DNA from: Ruminiclostridium sp.
GTDB taxonomy: Bacteria; Bacillota; Clostridia; Oscillospirales; Ruminococcaceae
Assembly (NCBI GenBank): GCA_017635675.1
Contig: JAGBLA010000131.1
Span: 1 to 44,530, forward strand
Reading direction: 5' to 3'
DNA length: 44,530 nucleotides
The notes under the pieces are model-generated. The model did not search any database and had not been told where the DNA came from. It saw nothing but the letters and a program-made list of their open reading frames with translations. Numbering within the stretch: the stretch's first letter is position 1; each line of letters starts with the position of its first letter. Below are positions 33,306-42,104 of the stretch, piece after piece. The translations under genes and the position numbers were made by a program.

Positions 33306-33600
33306 TTAGTGGAAAAGGTGAAAAAGTGAACTTTTCTCCAAAAAAATGGACAAAAAACCACTTTAATAACATTATACTATCACCGCAAAAAAATTTCAAG
33401 TCCAAAATCGCACAACTCGGAACTAAATACATAGAACTTTTAAACACATTTTTGTGGAATTTTAACAAAATTTTACTGTGAGATTTGAAGTGTATTCACA
33501 AAAAATATTCAGAAAAGCGCAAAATGTTGTACTTTCACACGCGGCGACAACTACATATTGTGCTTTCGACTAAAAAGTGGTGATTTCGCCACTTTTAATT
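33257..33600. promoter_or_regulatory. AT-rich divergent intergenic region between mraZ and rimM
   Basis: About 400 bp without a gene separates the divergent dcw and rimM operons. It is strongly AT-rich. On the minus strand between 33364 and 33325 a run of loosely similar heptamers related to AAAGTGG recurs every 10 bp, reminiscent of MraZ operator arrays but degenerate. A palindrome AAAAGTGG/CCACTTTT lies at 33573-33596. Nothing else is recognisable. Confidence 0.35.
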
Positions 33601-33621
33601 TGTGCCGGGATATGGTATAAT
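33593..33621 (+). promoter_or_regulatory. Probable rimM-trmD promoter
   Basis: A perfect TATAAT (33616-33621) preceded by TGG has only a weak -35 (TTTTAA, 33593-33598) at 17 bp. The weak -35 overlaps the right arm of the palindrome AAAAGTGG/CCACTTTT, so a bound regulator could affect it. Confidence 0.45.
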
Positions 33622-33660
33622 ACTATTAAATAACACCGATAGTCCGGAAGGGAGACCGAC

Positions 33661-34191
33661 ATGAAGAAGAAATACCTTGAAATAGGCAGGATAACAAAGC
33701 TGCAGGGTCTTAAAGGCGAGGTCCGGGTGCAGTATTACTGCGACGAGCCGGAAATGCTCTGTGAGTTCGATACTCTGTACCTCGGGCGGGAGCATACCCC
33801 GGTGGAACCCGCGAAAGCACGGTATCTGAAAAGCGATGTGGCGGTGCTGAAGCTCAAAGGCGTGGATACGCCGGAGGACGCGGAGAAGCTTATCGGGAAA
33901 ATGCTGTATTTTGACCGCGATGATATCGAGCTCCCCGAGGACACATGGTTCATACAGGACGTTATCGGGCTCGATGTATATGACGCGGATACGGGGAAGT
34001 GCTACGGCAGGGTAGATGACGTATATCAGAACGGCACGGCGGACGTTTATTCTATAAAGACTCCGTCGGGCGGTCAGCTGATGTTCCCCGCGATACCCGA
34101 GGTGCTGCTCGAAACGGACATCGAGGGCGGAAGGATAACCATTCGTCCGCTTGAGGGACTTTTTGACCCGGAGGAGATAGGCGGCGAATGA
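33661..34191 (+). CDS. rimM: Ribosome maturation factor RimM
   Basis: RimM binds S19 and helps mature the 30S head. The 176-residue protein has the N-terminal barrel (EIGRITKLQGLKGEVRV, about 6-22) and the C-terminal PRC-barrel-like domain (WFIQDVIGLDVYD onward, ending RPLEGLFD). GAAGGGAGACCGAC precedes the ATG. The stop overlaps the trmD start by 4 bp, the usual coupling of these two genes. Confidence 0.94.
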   Translation: MKKKYLEIGRITKLQGLKGEVRVQYYCDEPEMLCEFDTLYLGREHTPVEPAKARYLKSDVAVLKLKGVDTPEDAEKLIGKMLYFDRDDIELPEDTWFIQDVIGLDVYDADTGKCYGRVDDVYQNGTADVYSIKTPSGGQLMFPAIPEVLLETDIEGGRITIRPLEGLFDPEEIGGE

Positions 34192-34907
34192 TACGGATAG
34201 ATATTGCGACGCTGTTCCCCGCGATGTGCGAGGCGGTGCTGTCCGAGAGCATCATAGGACGGGCGCGCGCCGCCGGTGCGGTACGGATAGCCTGCCATGA
34301 CATACGGAGCTACACGCTGAATAAACACAGGCGGGTCGACGACAAGCCCTTCGGCGGCGGTACGGGCATGGTCATGCAGGCGCAGCCCATATATGACTGT
34401 GTCAAGGCGATAGAAGCCGAGCTTCCCGAGGGCGCGAAGCCGCGTCTTATCTATATGTCGCCCCAGGGCAGGACGCTCACGCAGAGCATCGTGAAGGAGC
34501 TTGCGGCGGAGGACTCGCTGATACTGCTGTGCGGGCATTACGAGGGCGTTGACGCGAGGGTGCTCGAGGAGCTTGCGTTCGAGGAGATATCCGTGGGGGA
34601 TTACGTGGTGACGGGCGGCGAGCTGCCCGCGCTGATACTTGCGGACGCGGTGTGCAGACTTCAGGACGGGGTGCTGCCCAACGAGGACGCCTACACCGAG
34701 GAGAGCCATTTCGGCGGTCTGCTCGAATACCCTCAATATACCCGTCCCGAGGAGTGGCGGGGACGCAGAGTGCCTGAGGTGCTGCTGTCGGGACACCATG
34801 GAAATATCGACAAATGGCGGCATGAAAAGTCGGTCGAGGTCACACGGGAAAAGCGTCCGGATATGCTTGCAAATATTCAACATGGCAAAATAAACAAGAA
34901 CGGTTGA
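34188..34907 (+). CDS. trmD: tRNA (guanine-37-N1)-methyltransferase
   Basis: TrmD methylates G37 next to the anticodon and prevents frameshifting. The 239-residue SPOUT enzyme shows the substrate loop DDKPFGGGTGMVMQ, the knot region LLCGHYEGVDARV and SVGDYVVTGGELPALILAD, and the C-terminal PEVLLSGHHGNIDKWR. Length is normal. No terminator is evident after it; 170 bp of AT-rich sequence with the HPr promoter follows. Confidence 0.96.
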   Translation: MIRIDIATLFPAMCEAVLSESIIGRARAAGAVRIACHDIRSYTLNKHRRVDDKPFGGGTGMVMQAQPIYDCVKAIEAELPEGAKPRLIYMSPQGRTLTQSIVKELAAEDSLILLCGHYEGVDARVLEELAFEEISVGDYVVTGGELPALILADAVCRLQDGVLPNEDAYTEESHFGGLLEYPQYTRPEEWRGRRVPEVLLSGHHGNIDKWRHEKSVEVTREKRPDMLANIQHGKINKNG

Positions 34908-34976
34908 AAATTTTGTACATGAATGGACGTAAACGGAGAATAATTTGAAAAAAAACCAAAAAAGCAAAAAAATATG

Positions 34977-35005
34977 TTGACGAAACAGGCTTTTGAGGAT
35001 ATACT
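34977..35005 (+). promoter_or_regulatory. Promoter of the HPr gene
   Basis: TTGACG (34977-34982) and TATACT (35000-35005) are 17 bp apart, with a leader of about 75 nt to the ATG at 35084. A GGAGGGAA ribosome site precedes the gene. Confidence 0.65.
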
Positions 35006-35083
35006 TATGTTGTAACAAGCGGCGGGAAATACCGCTGTAAAAGGAGACATTTTTAAAAAGTATAAAGACGGAGGGAATCTTTT

Positions 35084-35347
35084 ATGTTTGTAAGAGAAGT
35101 AGAAGTAAAGAATCAGGTTGGACTGCATGCAAGACCCGCTACATTCTTCATTCAGAAGGCTAACGAGTACAAGTCCTCTATCTGGGTAGAAAAGGAAGAG
35201 CGCAGAGTAAACGCAAAGAGCCTGCTCGGTATCCTTTCTCTCGGTATCGTAGGCGGCACACCTATCCGCATCATCGCTGACGGTTCCGATGAGCAGCTTG
35301 CTGTTGACGGTCTCACAAAGCTGATCGAAAGCGGTTTCGAGGAATAA
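35084..35347 (+). CDS. Phosphocarrier protein HPr
   Basis: HPr passes phosphate from Enzyme I to sugar-specific Enzyme II proteins and, when phosphorylated on Ser46, drives carbon catabolite control in Firmicutes. The 87-residue protein has His15 in VGLHARPAT and Ser46 in AKSLLGILSLG, both at their standard positions, so a full regulatory HPr is likely rather than a Crh-type protein lacking the His. Codon choice matches the ribosomal genes, indicating high expression. It stands alone with its own promoter and terminator. Confidence 0.92.
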   Translation: MFVREVEVKNQVGLHARPATFFIQKANEYKSSIWVEKEERRVNAKSLLGILSLGIVGGTPIRIIADGSDEQLAVDGLTKLIESGFEE

Positions 35348-35368
35348 TTCAGATAAAGAAAGAGCTGA

Positions 35369-35399
35369 GCCGTACCGAAAGGTGCGGCTTTAAGTTTTT
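35369..35399 (+). terminator. Terminator after the HPr gene
   Basis: GCCGTACC (35369-35376) pairs with GGTGCGGC (35381-35388) across a GAAA tetraloop, followed by TTTAAGTTTTT. The T-tail is only 12 bp before the next start codon. Confidence 0.75.
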
Positions 35400-35410
35400 G
35401 CGGAGATGAT

Positions 35411-36133
35411 ATGAGAAAATTCGGAAGGCTCGTTTATATATATATTATAATGGTATTATGCGCAGCGGCGTTATCGGGGTGCGGAGCTTTCGGCGGCTAT
35501 GAGGGCAAGGAGCTCGTTGACAGGGCAAAACAGCTCCACACGGCGCTTGAAGCCGCGCATATACAGGTCGAGGACGTCACGGACGGACATGATCCCGACA
35601 GAAAGATCGTTCAGGAAATATGGTACCGCTTTCAGGGCGACGTTATGCAGTATATGTACATCGGGCGCGACCTTGAAACGGGCGAGGAATACTACGAGTT
35701 CAACAACGGCACCGAGCTTGATACGTGGCATACGGGCGACGCGGAATGGTCATTCGTCGCCAAGGGAAGCGAGGGATATTACAGTTACTCCCGCGCAAAG
35801 CGGCACTACTTCGCGGACGGGGCGCTGCTGTTTGACGACCACGCGGCAGCTGTGACGGGTTCGGAGGTCACTTATCCGTTTGAAGTGCCGTTAGTCCGGC
35901 TGACCTATGATGCCGACAAGATAGCGCAGTCCCCCGAAATGGCGGGAGTTACCGAATATGAGCAGTGTTACACCATAACCGATGACGGTACGTGCTGGAT
36001 GGAGGTTTACTATACTCAAAACGGAGAAAAGCGGGATTACAGTACAATGGTATTTTATCAGGATCCTGCCGCACCGATAGAACGCGTTGAACCGCCCGCA
36101 CTTTCCGGGGAAATAACGGAGGCAGAGCAATGA
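35411..36133 (+). CDS. Lipoprotein of unknown function
   Basis: The 240-residue protein has a lipoprotein signal: positively charged start, hydrophobic stretch and lipobox LSGC with the lipidated Cys at residue 24. The mature part is acidic and rich in Tyr and Trp, with no domain I recognise. GGAGATGAT precedes the ATG. Its stop overlaps the next start (ATGA), so it forms a translationally coupled set with the three genes that follow. Expected location: outer face of the membrane. Confidence 0.75.
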   Translation: MRKFGRLVYIYIIMVLCAAALSGCGAFGGYEGKELVDRAKQLHTALEAAHIQVEDVTDGHDPDRKIVQEIWYRFQGDVMQYMYIGRDLETGEEYYEFNNGTELDTWHTGDAEWSFVAKGSEGYYSYSRAKRHYFADGALLFDDHAAAVTGSEVTYPFEVPLVRLTYDADKIAQSPEMAGVTEYEQCYTITDDGTCWMEVYYTQNGEKRDYSTMVFYQDPAAPIERVEPPALSGEITEAEQ

Positions 36134-36756
36134 CGAAACGACAAAAAATCGCGCTTATCCTCAATATACTCGCGTTCGTCCTCGGCGGCATCGGCATAAT
36201 CGTCCGCGTGGCACGTGACATTCCGCATTTCTGGCTGTACTACACCCAGATATCCAACGTTGCGGCAGTAATTTCCTCGGCAATGTACATCGCATTCCGC
36301 AATACGGACGACCCGCGGCTCGCGGCAGCCGTGAGGGGGTGCAGGTACCTCTCGGCGTGCGGGCTCACCATGACGTTCATGGTGGTGACGTTCATTTTCC
36401 TGCCCTTCGGCACGCCCGAGAGCGCCGAAATGCTGGCGGGGCATCTCAACGGCATACTGCACCACTTCGTCTGCCCTGTCATATCCGTCGCGTCCTACAT
36501 ATTCTTCGAGGACGGTGTGAGGAGCCGCAGGTCGGTGCTGATACCATTCTGTGCAACGGCTGTCTATGCGTTCACAATGTACGCGCTGAATTACCTGAGG
36601 CTCGCGCCCGCGCCGTACCCGTTCTTTGCGGTGTATGACTATCCGCTGTGGGAGCTTGTGGTATGGTTCTTCGGGCTTATGCTGCTTGTGGCGACGATAG
36701 CGGCGGCGGTAAGACTTGCAAACATCAAAGCAAACAAAAAGGAGAAAGAGACATGA
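36130..36756 (+). CDS. Polytopic membrane protein, Pr6Pr-like family
   Basis: The 208-residue protein has six predicted membrane segments and conserved-looking HFWLYYTQISN (32-42) and GHLNGILHHFVCPVIS (about 103-118) motifs, which resemble the Pr6Pr/FAR-17a-like membrane family. I know of no assigned reaction for bacterial members. It is coupled by 4-bp overlaps to the lipoprotein gene upstream and the zinc-ribbon gene downstream. Confidence 0.65.
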   Translation: MTKRQKIALILNILAFVLGGIGIIVRVARDIPHFWLYYTQISNVAAVISSAMYIAFRNTDDPRLAAAVRGCRYLSACGLTMTFMVVTFIFLPFGTPESAEMLAGHLNGILHHFVCPVISVASYIFFEDGVRSRRSVLIPFCATAVYAFTMYALNYLRLAPAPYPFFAVYDYPLWELVVWFFGLMLLVATIAAAVRLANIKANKKEKET

Positions 36757-36962
36757 GGTGTCCGAAATGCGGCAGTGAGAACTGCTATATCATAAACGAG
36801 GTCGAGGAAAGCGGCAGGGACTATTACGGCGGGAGAGGGTGCCTCGGGTATCTGATATTCGGTCCTGCGGGGCTGCTGTGCGGGCTCTGCGGCAAGGGCA
36901 GGGAAACAAAGAATACGAACTACTGGGTGTGCAACAACTGCGGAAAGAAGTGGAAGGCGTGA
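36753..36962 (+). CDS. Small zinc-ribbon protein
   Basis: The 69-residue protein begins MRCPKCGSENC and ends CNNCGKKW, a split zinc ribbon, with a Gly-rich hydrophobic middle (about 30-45). The start is set by AAAGGAGAAAGAGAC and overlaps the upstream stop (ATGA). The stop overlaps the next start (GTGA). Function unknown. Confidence 0.75.
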   Translation: MRCPKCGSENCYIINEVEESGRDYYGGRGCLGYLIFGPAGLLCGLCGKGRETKNTNYWVCNNCGKKWKA

Positions 36963-37330
36963 CGCGGGACGAGCTGTGGCAGCGCGCCATGGAGCTCGGA
37001 GCGGCGGCGGGCTGCCACCAGCGTGCGGACAGGAGCTTCTTCCTCGGGGAGTATCAGTTCCCTGTGTGCGCAAGATGTACGGGCGTATTCGTCGGGCAGA
37101 CGGCGGCGCTCGGTATGCTTGCGGCGCGAAAGCGTCTGCCGCTGTGGGCGGCGGCGGGTCTTCTGCTGATAATGGGAGCGGACTGGTTCGTACAGTATAT
37201 CGGGCTCAGGGAGTCAACGAACATCCGGCGGCTTGTGACAGGTATCATGGGCGGCATCGGAGTTGTGTTCATCTGGGCGAGCTTGGTGTGCTTGGTGATA
37301 AAACTGCTGAAAAACGGTAAGAAGAGCTGA
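36959..37330 (+). CDS. DUF2085-like small membrane protein
   Basis: From the overlapping GTG start the protein has 123 residues: a Cys/His-rich N-terminus (GCHQRADRSFFLGEYQFPVCARCTG) typical of DUF2085 proteins, then three hydrophobic segments. An ATG at 36989 is an alternative start. The conserved Cys and His residues suggest metal or redox chemistry at the membrane, but no function is established for the family. Last gene of the coupled group, with its stop codon inside the following terminator stem. Confidence 0.75.
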   Translation: MTRDELWQRAMELGAAAGCHQRADRSFFLGEYQFPVCARCTGVFVGQTAALGMLAARKRLPLWAAAGLLLIMGADWFVQYIGLRESTNIRRLVTGIMGGIGVVFIWASLVCLVIKLLKNGKKS

Positions 37331-37360
37331 TTTTGTGCATGTTGCATAAAATCAGCTTTT
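37325..37360 (+). terminator. Terminator after the DUF2085-like gene
   Basis: AGCTGATTTT (37325-37334) pairs with AAAATCAGCT (37348-37357), followed by TTT. The stem includes the stop codon of the upstream gene. It separates this group from the ribosomal operon promoter 42 bp on. Confidence 0.7.
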
Positions 37361-37401
37361 GATTACAGCGAAAATTCTATATGCGAAATTTTCAAAAAAA
37401 C

Positions 37402-37430
37402 TTGTAATTTATAGAAAAATAATGTATAAT
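37402..37430 (+). promoter_or_regulatory. Promoter of the S10 ribosomal operon
   Basis: TTGTAA (37402-37407) and TATAAT (37425-37430) are 17 bp apart in an AT-rich tract. The predicted leader is about 275 nt, ending at the rpsJ start codon. Confidence 0.7.
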
Positions 37431-37436
37431 ACTTGT

Positions 37437-37700
37437 TGCACGCTGTAAATGCGTTGAAACCGAAGGTTGCACCGAAAGGTGGGAATTTCGGCGGAGTATG
37501 CGGGGTCATGAACCCTGCGAAGCATTTTGAAAGCCGCAGTTCGCGGAAGGGCTCGCCGAAGGCGGGTACCCCCGACAGTGTCCACAGAGCTCGCTGAAGT
37601 ATCGGCGGGTACGGAACACACGGCATAGTGGTAGCGTTAAAAACGCACCGCAAACACAAAATGCAGCCCGGACACGTTTCAAGTGCAAATATTATGAAAG
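37437..37700 (+). ncRNA. Structured 5' leader of the S10 operon (candidate r-protein leader)
   Basis: This GC-rich untranslated stretch holds several hairpins: CACC-GAAA-GGTG inside a CCGAA/TTCGG stem near 37459-37490, GCGGGGT with ACCCTGC near 37500-37518, and further pairing around GCCGAAGGC and CGGCGGGTACGG. No open reading frame stands out. Leaders at this place regulate S10 operons by binding L4 in some bacteria; I cannot match this one to a named family, so the role is inferred. Confidence 0.45.
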
Positions 37701-37712
37701 GGGTAAATTACA

Positions 37713-38024
37713 GTGGCAGCAAAGGAAGTTGTAAGAGTCAAGATCAAGGGCTATGAGCACGGCATCGTTGACCAGGCGGCGGCTAAGATCGTAGAAACAG
37801 CAAAGAGAACAGGTTCAAGAGTTGCAGGACCTATCCCGCTTCCCACAAACAAGGAAGTCATCACGATCCTCCGCGCGGTCCACAAGTACAAGGACAGCCG
37901 TGAGCAGTTCGAGCTCAGGACTCACAAGCGTCTTATTGACGTAATCCGTCCGACAAACAAGACTATCGAAGCACTCAGAAATCTTGAATTGCCGGCAGGC
38001 GTAGAAATTTCCATGGAATTCTGA
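37713..38024 (+). CDS. rpsJ: Ribosomal protein S10 (NusE)
   Basis: S10 is part of the 30S head and, as NusE, joins transcription antitermination complexes. The 103-residue protein shows [25 protein letters not shown] and THKRLIDVI, the family core. It starts with GTG after AAAGGGG. The ribosomal operon begins here. A 155-bp gap with small hairpins separates it from rplC, more than any other gap in the operon. Confidence 0.97.
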   Translation: MAAKEVVRVKIKGYEHGIVDQAAAKIVETAKRTGSRVAGPIPLPTNKEVITILRAVHKYKDSREQFELRTHKRLIDVIRPTNKTIEALRNLELPAGVEISMEF

Positions 38025-38179
38025 GAACAGAGTTCCCCACCGCGCGGTATGAAAACCGCCAAAGAAAAGAAGTTTCGAGTTATGTCGGAGGCAAAAGCTC
38101 CGACCGCTAACCAAGGCAGAAACGCTGCACTTGGTCACGTTGAGACAATGCTCAACCAATAACCAAAGGAGGAAAAACC

Positions 38180-38812
38180 ATGAAAAAAGGTTTGATCGCA
38201 AAGAAGATCGGTATGACACAGATCTTCGACGAAGCGGGAAACGTCGTTCCCGTAACGGTAGTTGAGGCAGGCCCGTGCGTTGTCGTTCAGAAGAAGACGA
38301 CAGACAACGACGGATATGAGGCTGTCCAGCTCGGCTTCGGCGATGTATCGCCCAAGCACACAAACAAGCCCATGCAGGGTCACTTCAAGAAGAACGATGT
38401 TCCGTTCAAGAAGACTCTCAAGGAGTTCAGACTTGACGACATCTCCGGAATGAACGTAGGCGATATCCTGAAGGCCGATACATTCGCGGTAGGCGATGTT
38501 ATCGACGTACAGGGCACCAGCAAGGGTAAAGGATACCAGGGTGCTGTAAAGCGCCACAATCAGCACAGACTCAAGATGACACACGGTGCGGGTCCTGTCC
38601 ACAGAGAGCCCGGTTCAATGGGAGCCTGCTCCTCGCCGTCCAGAATTTTCCCGGGAAAAGGTATGCCGGGTCACATGGGCGTCGATACTGTAACAGTACA
38701 GAACCTTGTAGTCGTTAAAGTTGACGCTGAAAACAATCTTATCGCAATCAAGGGTGCTGTTCCCGGCCCTAAGGGCGGAGTGCTCTGCATTACTGATGCG
38801 GTTAAGGCGTAA
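38180..38812 (+). CDS. rplC: Ribosomal protein L3
   Basis: L3 is an early assembly protein whose long loop reaches the peptidyl transferase centre. The 210-residue protein starts [18 protein letters not shown] and contains the loop [19 protein letters not shown] and [11 protein letters not shown], both standard for L3. AAAGGAGGAAAAACC precedes the ATG. Confidence 0.97.
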   Translation: MKKGLIAKKIGMTQIFDEAGNVVPVTVVEAGPCVVVQKKTTDNDGYEAVQLGFGDVSPKHTNKPMQGHFKKNDVPFKKTLKEFRLDDISGMNVGDILKADTFAVGDVIDVQGTSKGKGYQGAVKRHNQHRLKMTHGAGPVHREPGSMGACSSPSRIFPGKGMPGHMGVDTVTVQNLVVVKVDAENNLIAIKGAVPGPKGGVLCITDAVKA

Positions 38813-38826
38813 GGAGGAGGATCACA

Positions 38827-39450
38827 ATGGCAAACGTAAAAGTTTATAATATGAACGGTCAGCCTGTTTCCGACCTCGAGCTTAATGACGCGGTATTCGG
38901 GATCGAACCGAACGCCGTTGTAATGCACGCGGCAGTAGTCAATTACCTCGCAAATCAGCGTCAGGGTACTCAGTCCACCCTCACAAGAACAGAGGTAAGC
39001 GGCGGCGGCAAGAAGCCGTGGAGACAGAAGGGCACAGGTCACGCAAGACAGGGCTCCACAAGATCTCCTCAGTGGAGACACGGCGGCGTCGCTTTAGGCC
39101 CCAAGCCCAGAAGCTACAGCTACTCATTAAATAAAAAGGTCAAGAGACTCGCTCTCCTTTCCGCTCTTTCGTCCAAGGCTGCCGAAAACGAGATCGTCGT
39201 AGTCGATGCAATAAAGACGGACGAGTTCAAGACAAAGACCATAGTAAACATGCTCAAGGCTCTCAACGTTGAGGATAAGGCACTCATCGTTCTCGACACC
39301 AACGACAAGAAGGTGATCAAGAGCGCTGCGAATATCCCGGGCGTTAAGACCACACAGTATAACACTCTCAATGTTTACGATATCCTCAACTACACCAAGT
39401 TCGTTGTAGTCAAGGACGCGGTCGCAAAGATAGAGGAGGTATATGCATAA
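38827..39450 (+). CDS. rplD: Ribosomal protein L4
   Basis: L4 lines the exit tunnel through its extended loop, here [20 protein letters not shown] (about 60-80), where macrolide resistance mutations arise in other species. It also regulates the S10 operon in Enterobacteria. The 207-residue length is normal. The stop overlaps the rplW start region by one base. Confidence 0.97.
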   Translation: MANVKVYNMNGQPVSDLELNDAVFGIEPNAVVMHAAVVNYLANQRQGTQSTLTRTEVSGGGKKPWRQKGTGHARQGSTRSPQWRHGGVALGPKPRSYSYSLNKKVKRLALLSALSSKAAENEIVVVDAIKTDEFKTKTIVNMLKALNVEDKALIVLDTNDKKVIKSAANIPGVKTTQYNTLNVYDILNYTKFVVVKDAVAKIEEVYA

Positions 39451-39746
39451 TGGAAAGACTGGCTCAGGACATTATCGTACGTCCGATAATCACAGAAAAC
39501 TCCATGGAAGGTATCGCAAACCGCAAGTACACCTTCAAGGTAGCGAATTTCGCCAACAAGATCGAGATAAAGAAGGCTGTTGAACAGCTCTTCGGCGTCA
39601 AGGTCGAGAAGGTGAACACCATAAGCGTTAAAGGCAAGAAGAAGAGAATGGGCAGAAGCGAGGGCTATACCTCCGATTGGAAAAAGGCAGTGGTAACACT
39701 CACAGCCGACTCCAAGACCATCGAATTCTTCGACGGAATGATATAA
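39450..39746 (+). CDS. rplW: Ribosomal protein L23
   Basis: L23 sits at the tunnel exit and is the docking site for trigger factor and signal recognition particle. The 98-residue protein has the motifs [11 protein letters not shown]-like start, [19 protein letters not shown] and [20 protein letters not shown]. It overlaps rplD by one base. Confidence 0.96.
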   Translation: MERLAQDIIVRPIITENSMEGIANRKYTFKVANFANKIEIKKAVEQLFGVKVEKVNTISVKGKKKRMGRSEGYTSDWKKAVVTLTADSKTIEFFDGMI

Positions 39747-39759
39747 GGAGTGAAGATAA

Positions 39760-40593
39760 ATGGCTATAAAGACATATAAGCCCGTCACCCCCGGCAGACG
39801 CGGAATGACGGTCATTGACTACAGCGGCTTATCTAAGGTCGCTCCCGAGAGAAGTCTTCTCGAAACTCTCAAAAAGCATTCCGGACGCAACAGCTACGGA
39901 CGCATCACCGTCAGACACAAGGGCGGCGCTAACAGAAGAAAGTACAGAGTTATAGACTTCAAGAGAAACAAGCTCGGCATGAACGCGGAAGTAAAGACTA
40001 TCGAGTACGATCCGAACCGCTCCGCTTTCATCGCTCTCGTACAGTATGAGGACGGCGAAAAGAGATACATTCTCGCTCCCGAGAAGCTCGGCGTCGGCGA
40101 CAAGGTAAGAAGCGGCGCAGACGCGGATATCAAGCCCGGCAACGCACTTCCCCTCGCAAATATCCCCGTAGGTACGATCATCCACAACATCGAGCTCCAC
40201 CCCGGTAAGGGCGCACAGCTCGTTCGTTCCGCAGGCAACATGGCTCAGCTCATGGCTAAGGAGAACGGAATGGCGCTTCTCAGACTCCCCAGCGGCGAGC
40301 TCCGCAACGTGGCTGAGAACTGCATGGCAACGATAGGCGTCGTAAGCAACGCGGATCACGCCAATGTAAACTACGGTAAGGCAGGACGCGTAAGACACAT
40401 GGGCGTTCGTCCGACCGTAAGAGGTTCCGTCATGAACCCGAACGACCACCCGCACGGCGGCGGTGAGGGTAAGTCCCCTGTCGGAAGACCCGGCCCTGTG
40501 ACACCGTGGGGCAAGCCCGCTCTCGGTTACAAGACCAGAAAGACCAACAACAGAACAGACAAGTTCATTGTAAAGAGAAGAAACGACAAGTAA
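39760..40593 (+). CDS. rplB: Ribosomal protein L2
   Basis: L2 is needed for subunit joining and peptidyl transfer. The 277-residue protein contains [17 protein letters not shown] and the near-invariant [17 protein letters not shown] followed by [24 protein letters not shown] precedes the ATG. A 104-bp gap follows before rpsS. Confidence 0.97.
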   Translation: MAIKTYKPVTPGRRGMTVIDYSGLSKVAPERSLLETLKKHSGRNSYGRITVRHKGGANRRKYRVIDFKRNKLGMNAEVKTIEYDPNRSAFIALVQYEDGEKRYILAPEKLGVGDKVRSGADADIKPGNALPLANIPVGTIIHNIELHPGKGAQLVRSAGNMAQLMAKENGMALLRLPSGELRNVAENCMATIGVVSNADHANVNYGKAGRVRHMGVRPTVRGSVMNPNDHPHGGGEGKSPVGRPGPVTPWGKPALGYKTRKTNNRTDKFIVKRRNDK

Positions 40594-40697
40594 TCTTCAT
40601 TAACGTCAGGCTGCTGTTAATAAGGGTACGCTGCACCGCAAGGCGCGTAAATCGTATTTCATTAACTTGCAGCATAGCTTGAAAGGAAATAAATAAC

Positions 40698-40973
40698 ATG
40701 AGCAGAAGCATAAAGAAAGGCCCTTATGTCCAGGAAGCTCTCTATAAGCGCGTTCTCGCAATGAACGAGGCTAACGAGAAGAAGGTCCTCAAGACATGGA
40801 GCCGTTCCAGCACAATATTCCCGGATTTCGTAGGCCACACCATCGCCGTTCATGACGGACGCAAGCACGTGCCGGTCTATGTGACCGAGGACATGGTAGG
40901 TCATAAGCTCGGCGAGTTCGCTCCCACAAGAACATTCAAGGGTCACGTGGGAAGCAAGACCACCAAGAAGTAA
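40698..40973 (+). CDS. rpsS: Ribosomal protein S19
   Basis: S19 sits in the 30S head next to S13. The 91-residue protein begins [19 protein letters not shown] and has the core [20 protein letters not shown] and [36 protein letters not shown] precedes the ATG. Confidence 0.97.
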   Translation: MSRSIKKGPYVQEALYKRVLAMNEANEKKVLKTWSRSSTIFPDFVGHTIAVHDGRKHVPVYVTEDMVGHKLGEFAPTRTFKGHVGSKTTKK

Positions 40974-40986
40974 GGAGGAGAAACGA

Positions 40987-41322
40987 ATGGAAGCAAGAGC
41001 TGAATTAAGACAGGTTCGTATTTCTCCCCGCAAGGTAGGGATCGTCCTCGATCTTATCAGAAATAAGCCCTGCGATATTGCAATGGCAACACTCAAGAAT
41101 ACTCCCAAGGCAGCTTGCGAGCCCCTTGCGAAGCTTCTCAAGTCCGCTATGGCAAACGCAGAGAACAATCACAACATGGATCTGAGCCGCTGCTACGTTG
41201 CGGAAGCACACTGCGGCGCAGGCGTTACCCTCAAGAGAATACGCCCCGCGGCAAAGGGAAGCGCTCACAGAATACTGAAAAGAACGTCCAACATCGTTCT
41301 GGTCGTTAAGGAATCTGACTAA
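40987..41322 (+). CDS. rplV: Ribosomal protein L22
   Basis: L22 has a beta hairpin that narrows the exit tunnel with L4. The 111-residue protein has [17 protein letters not shown] at the N-terminus and the hairpin region [35 protein letters not shown] precedes the ATG, 13 bp after rpsS. Confidence 0.97.
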   Translation: MEARAELRQVRISPRKVGIVLDLIRNKPCDIAMATLKNTPKAACEPLAKLLKSAMANAENNHNMDLSRCYVAEAHCGAGVTLKRIRPAAKGSAHRILKRTSNIVLVVKESD

Positions 41323-41333
41323 GGAGGTAAACA

Positions 41334-42104
41334 ATGGGACAGAAAGTTAATCCCCACGGTCTCAGAGTAGGCGTTATCAAGGATTGGGAATCCCGCTGGT
41401 TTGCCGGAAAAGCAACCTTTGGCGACACACTCGTTGAAGACTACAAGATCCGTGAGTACGTAAAGAAGAAGCTTTACAAGGCAGGCATCCCCTCGATAGA
41501 GATCGAGAGAGACGCTTCCAAGGCTATAAGAGTAAACATCGCCTGCGCTAAGCCCGGTATGGTGATCGGTCAGAAGGGCGCGGAGATAGAGAAGCTCAAG
41601 GGCGAGCTCGAAAAGCTCACAAAGGGCAAGACCGTTTCCGTGAACATCATCGAGGTGAAAAATCCCGATCTCTCCGCACAGCTCGTTGCAGAGAACATCG
41701 CATCTCAGCTCGAAGCACGTGTATCCTTCAGACGCGCAATGAAGTCCTGCATCGGCAGAACAATGAAGCAGCAGGGCGCAAAGGGTATCAAGACCCAGGT
41801 CGCTGGCCGTCTCGGCGGCGCGGAGATCGCTCGTACAGAGACATACCATGAAGGTACGATCCCGCTTCAGACACTTCGTGCAGACATCGACTACGGTGTA
41901 GCAAGAGCAAATACCACATACGGCGTTATCGGCGTAAAGGTATGGATCTATAAGGGCGAAGTCCTCAAGGGCGAGGTTCGCGAGAACAGACCCGAAAGAC
42001 CCGAGAGAAGAAAGAGAAACGACAGAAACGACAGGAACGGCGACACAAGAAGACCCCGCCGTCCGAGAAACAACGAGAGAAAAGATGAGGGGGGTAATGA
42101 ATAA
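41334..42104 (+). CDS. rpsC: Ribosomal protein S3 with Arg-rich C-terminal tail
   Basis: S3 lies at the mRNA entry channel and has helicase-related activity there. The 256-residue protein has the N-terminal [12 protein letters not shown], a KH domain with [14 protein letters not shown] (about 75-90) and the C-terminal domain ending [10 protein letters not shown]. After it comes a tail of about 40 residues rich in Arg, Asn, Asp, Glu and Pro ([18 protein letters not shown]). S3 tails vary, but this one is unusually long and repetitive. The stop overlaps the rplP start by one base. Confidence 0.96.
   Translation: MGQKVNPHGLRVGVIKDWESRWFAGKATFGDTLVEDYKIREYVKKKLYKAGIPSIEIERDASKAIRVNIACAKPGMVIGQKGAEIEKLKGELEKLTKGKTVSVNIIEVKNPDLSAQLVAENIASQLEARVSFRRAMKSCIGRTMKQQGAKGIKTQVAGRLGGAEIARTETYHEGTIPLQTLRADIDYGVARANTTYGVIGVKVWIYKGEVLKGEVRENRPERPERRKRNDRNDRNGDTRRPRRPRNNERKDEGGNE

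Noticed and set aside
40594-40697. rplB-rpsS gap as an extra gene or regulatory RNA
   Set aside because: There are a short repeated TTCATTAAC and weak pairings only; nothing supports a gene, promoter or terminator.
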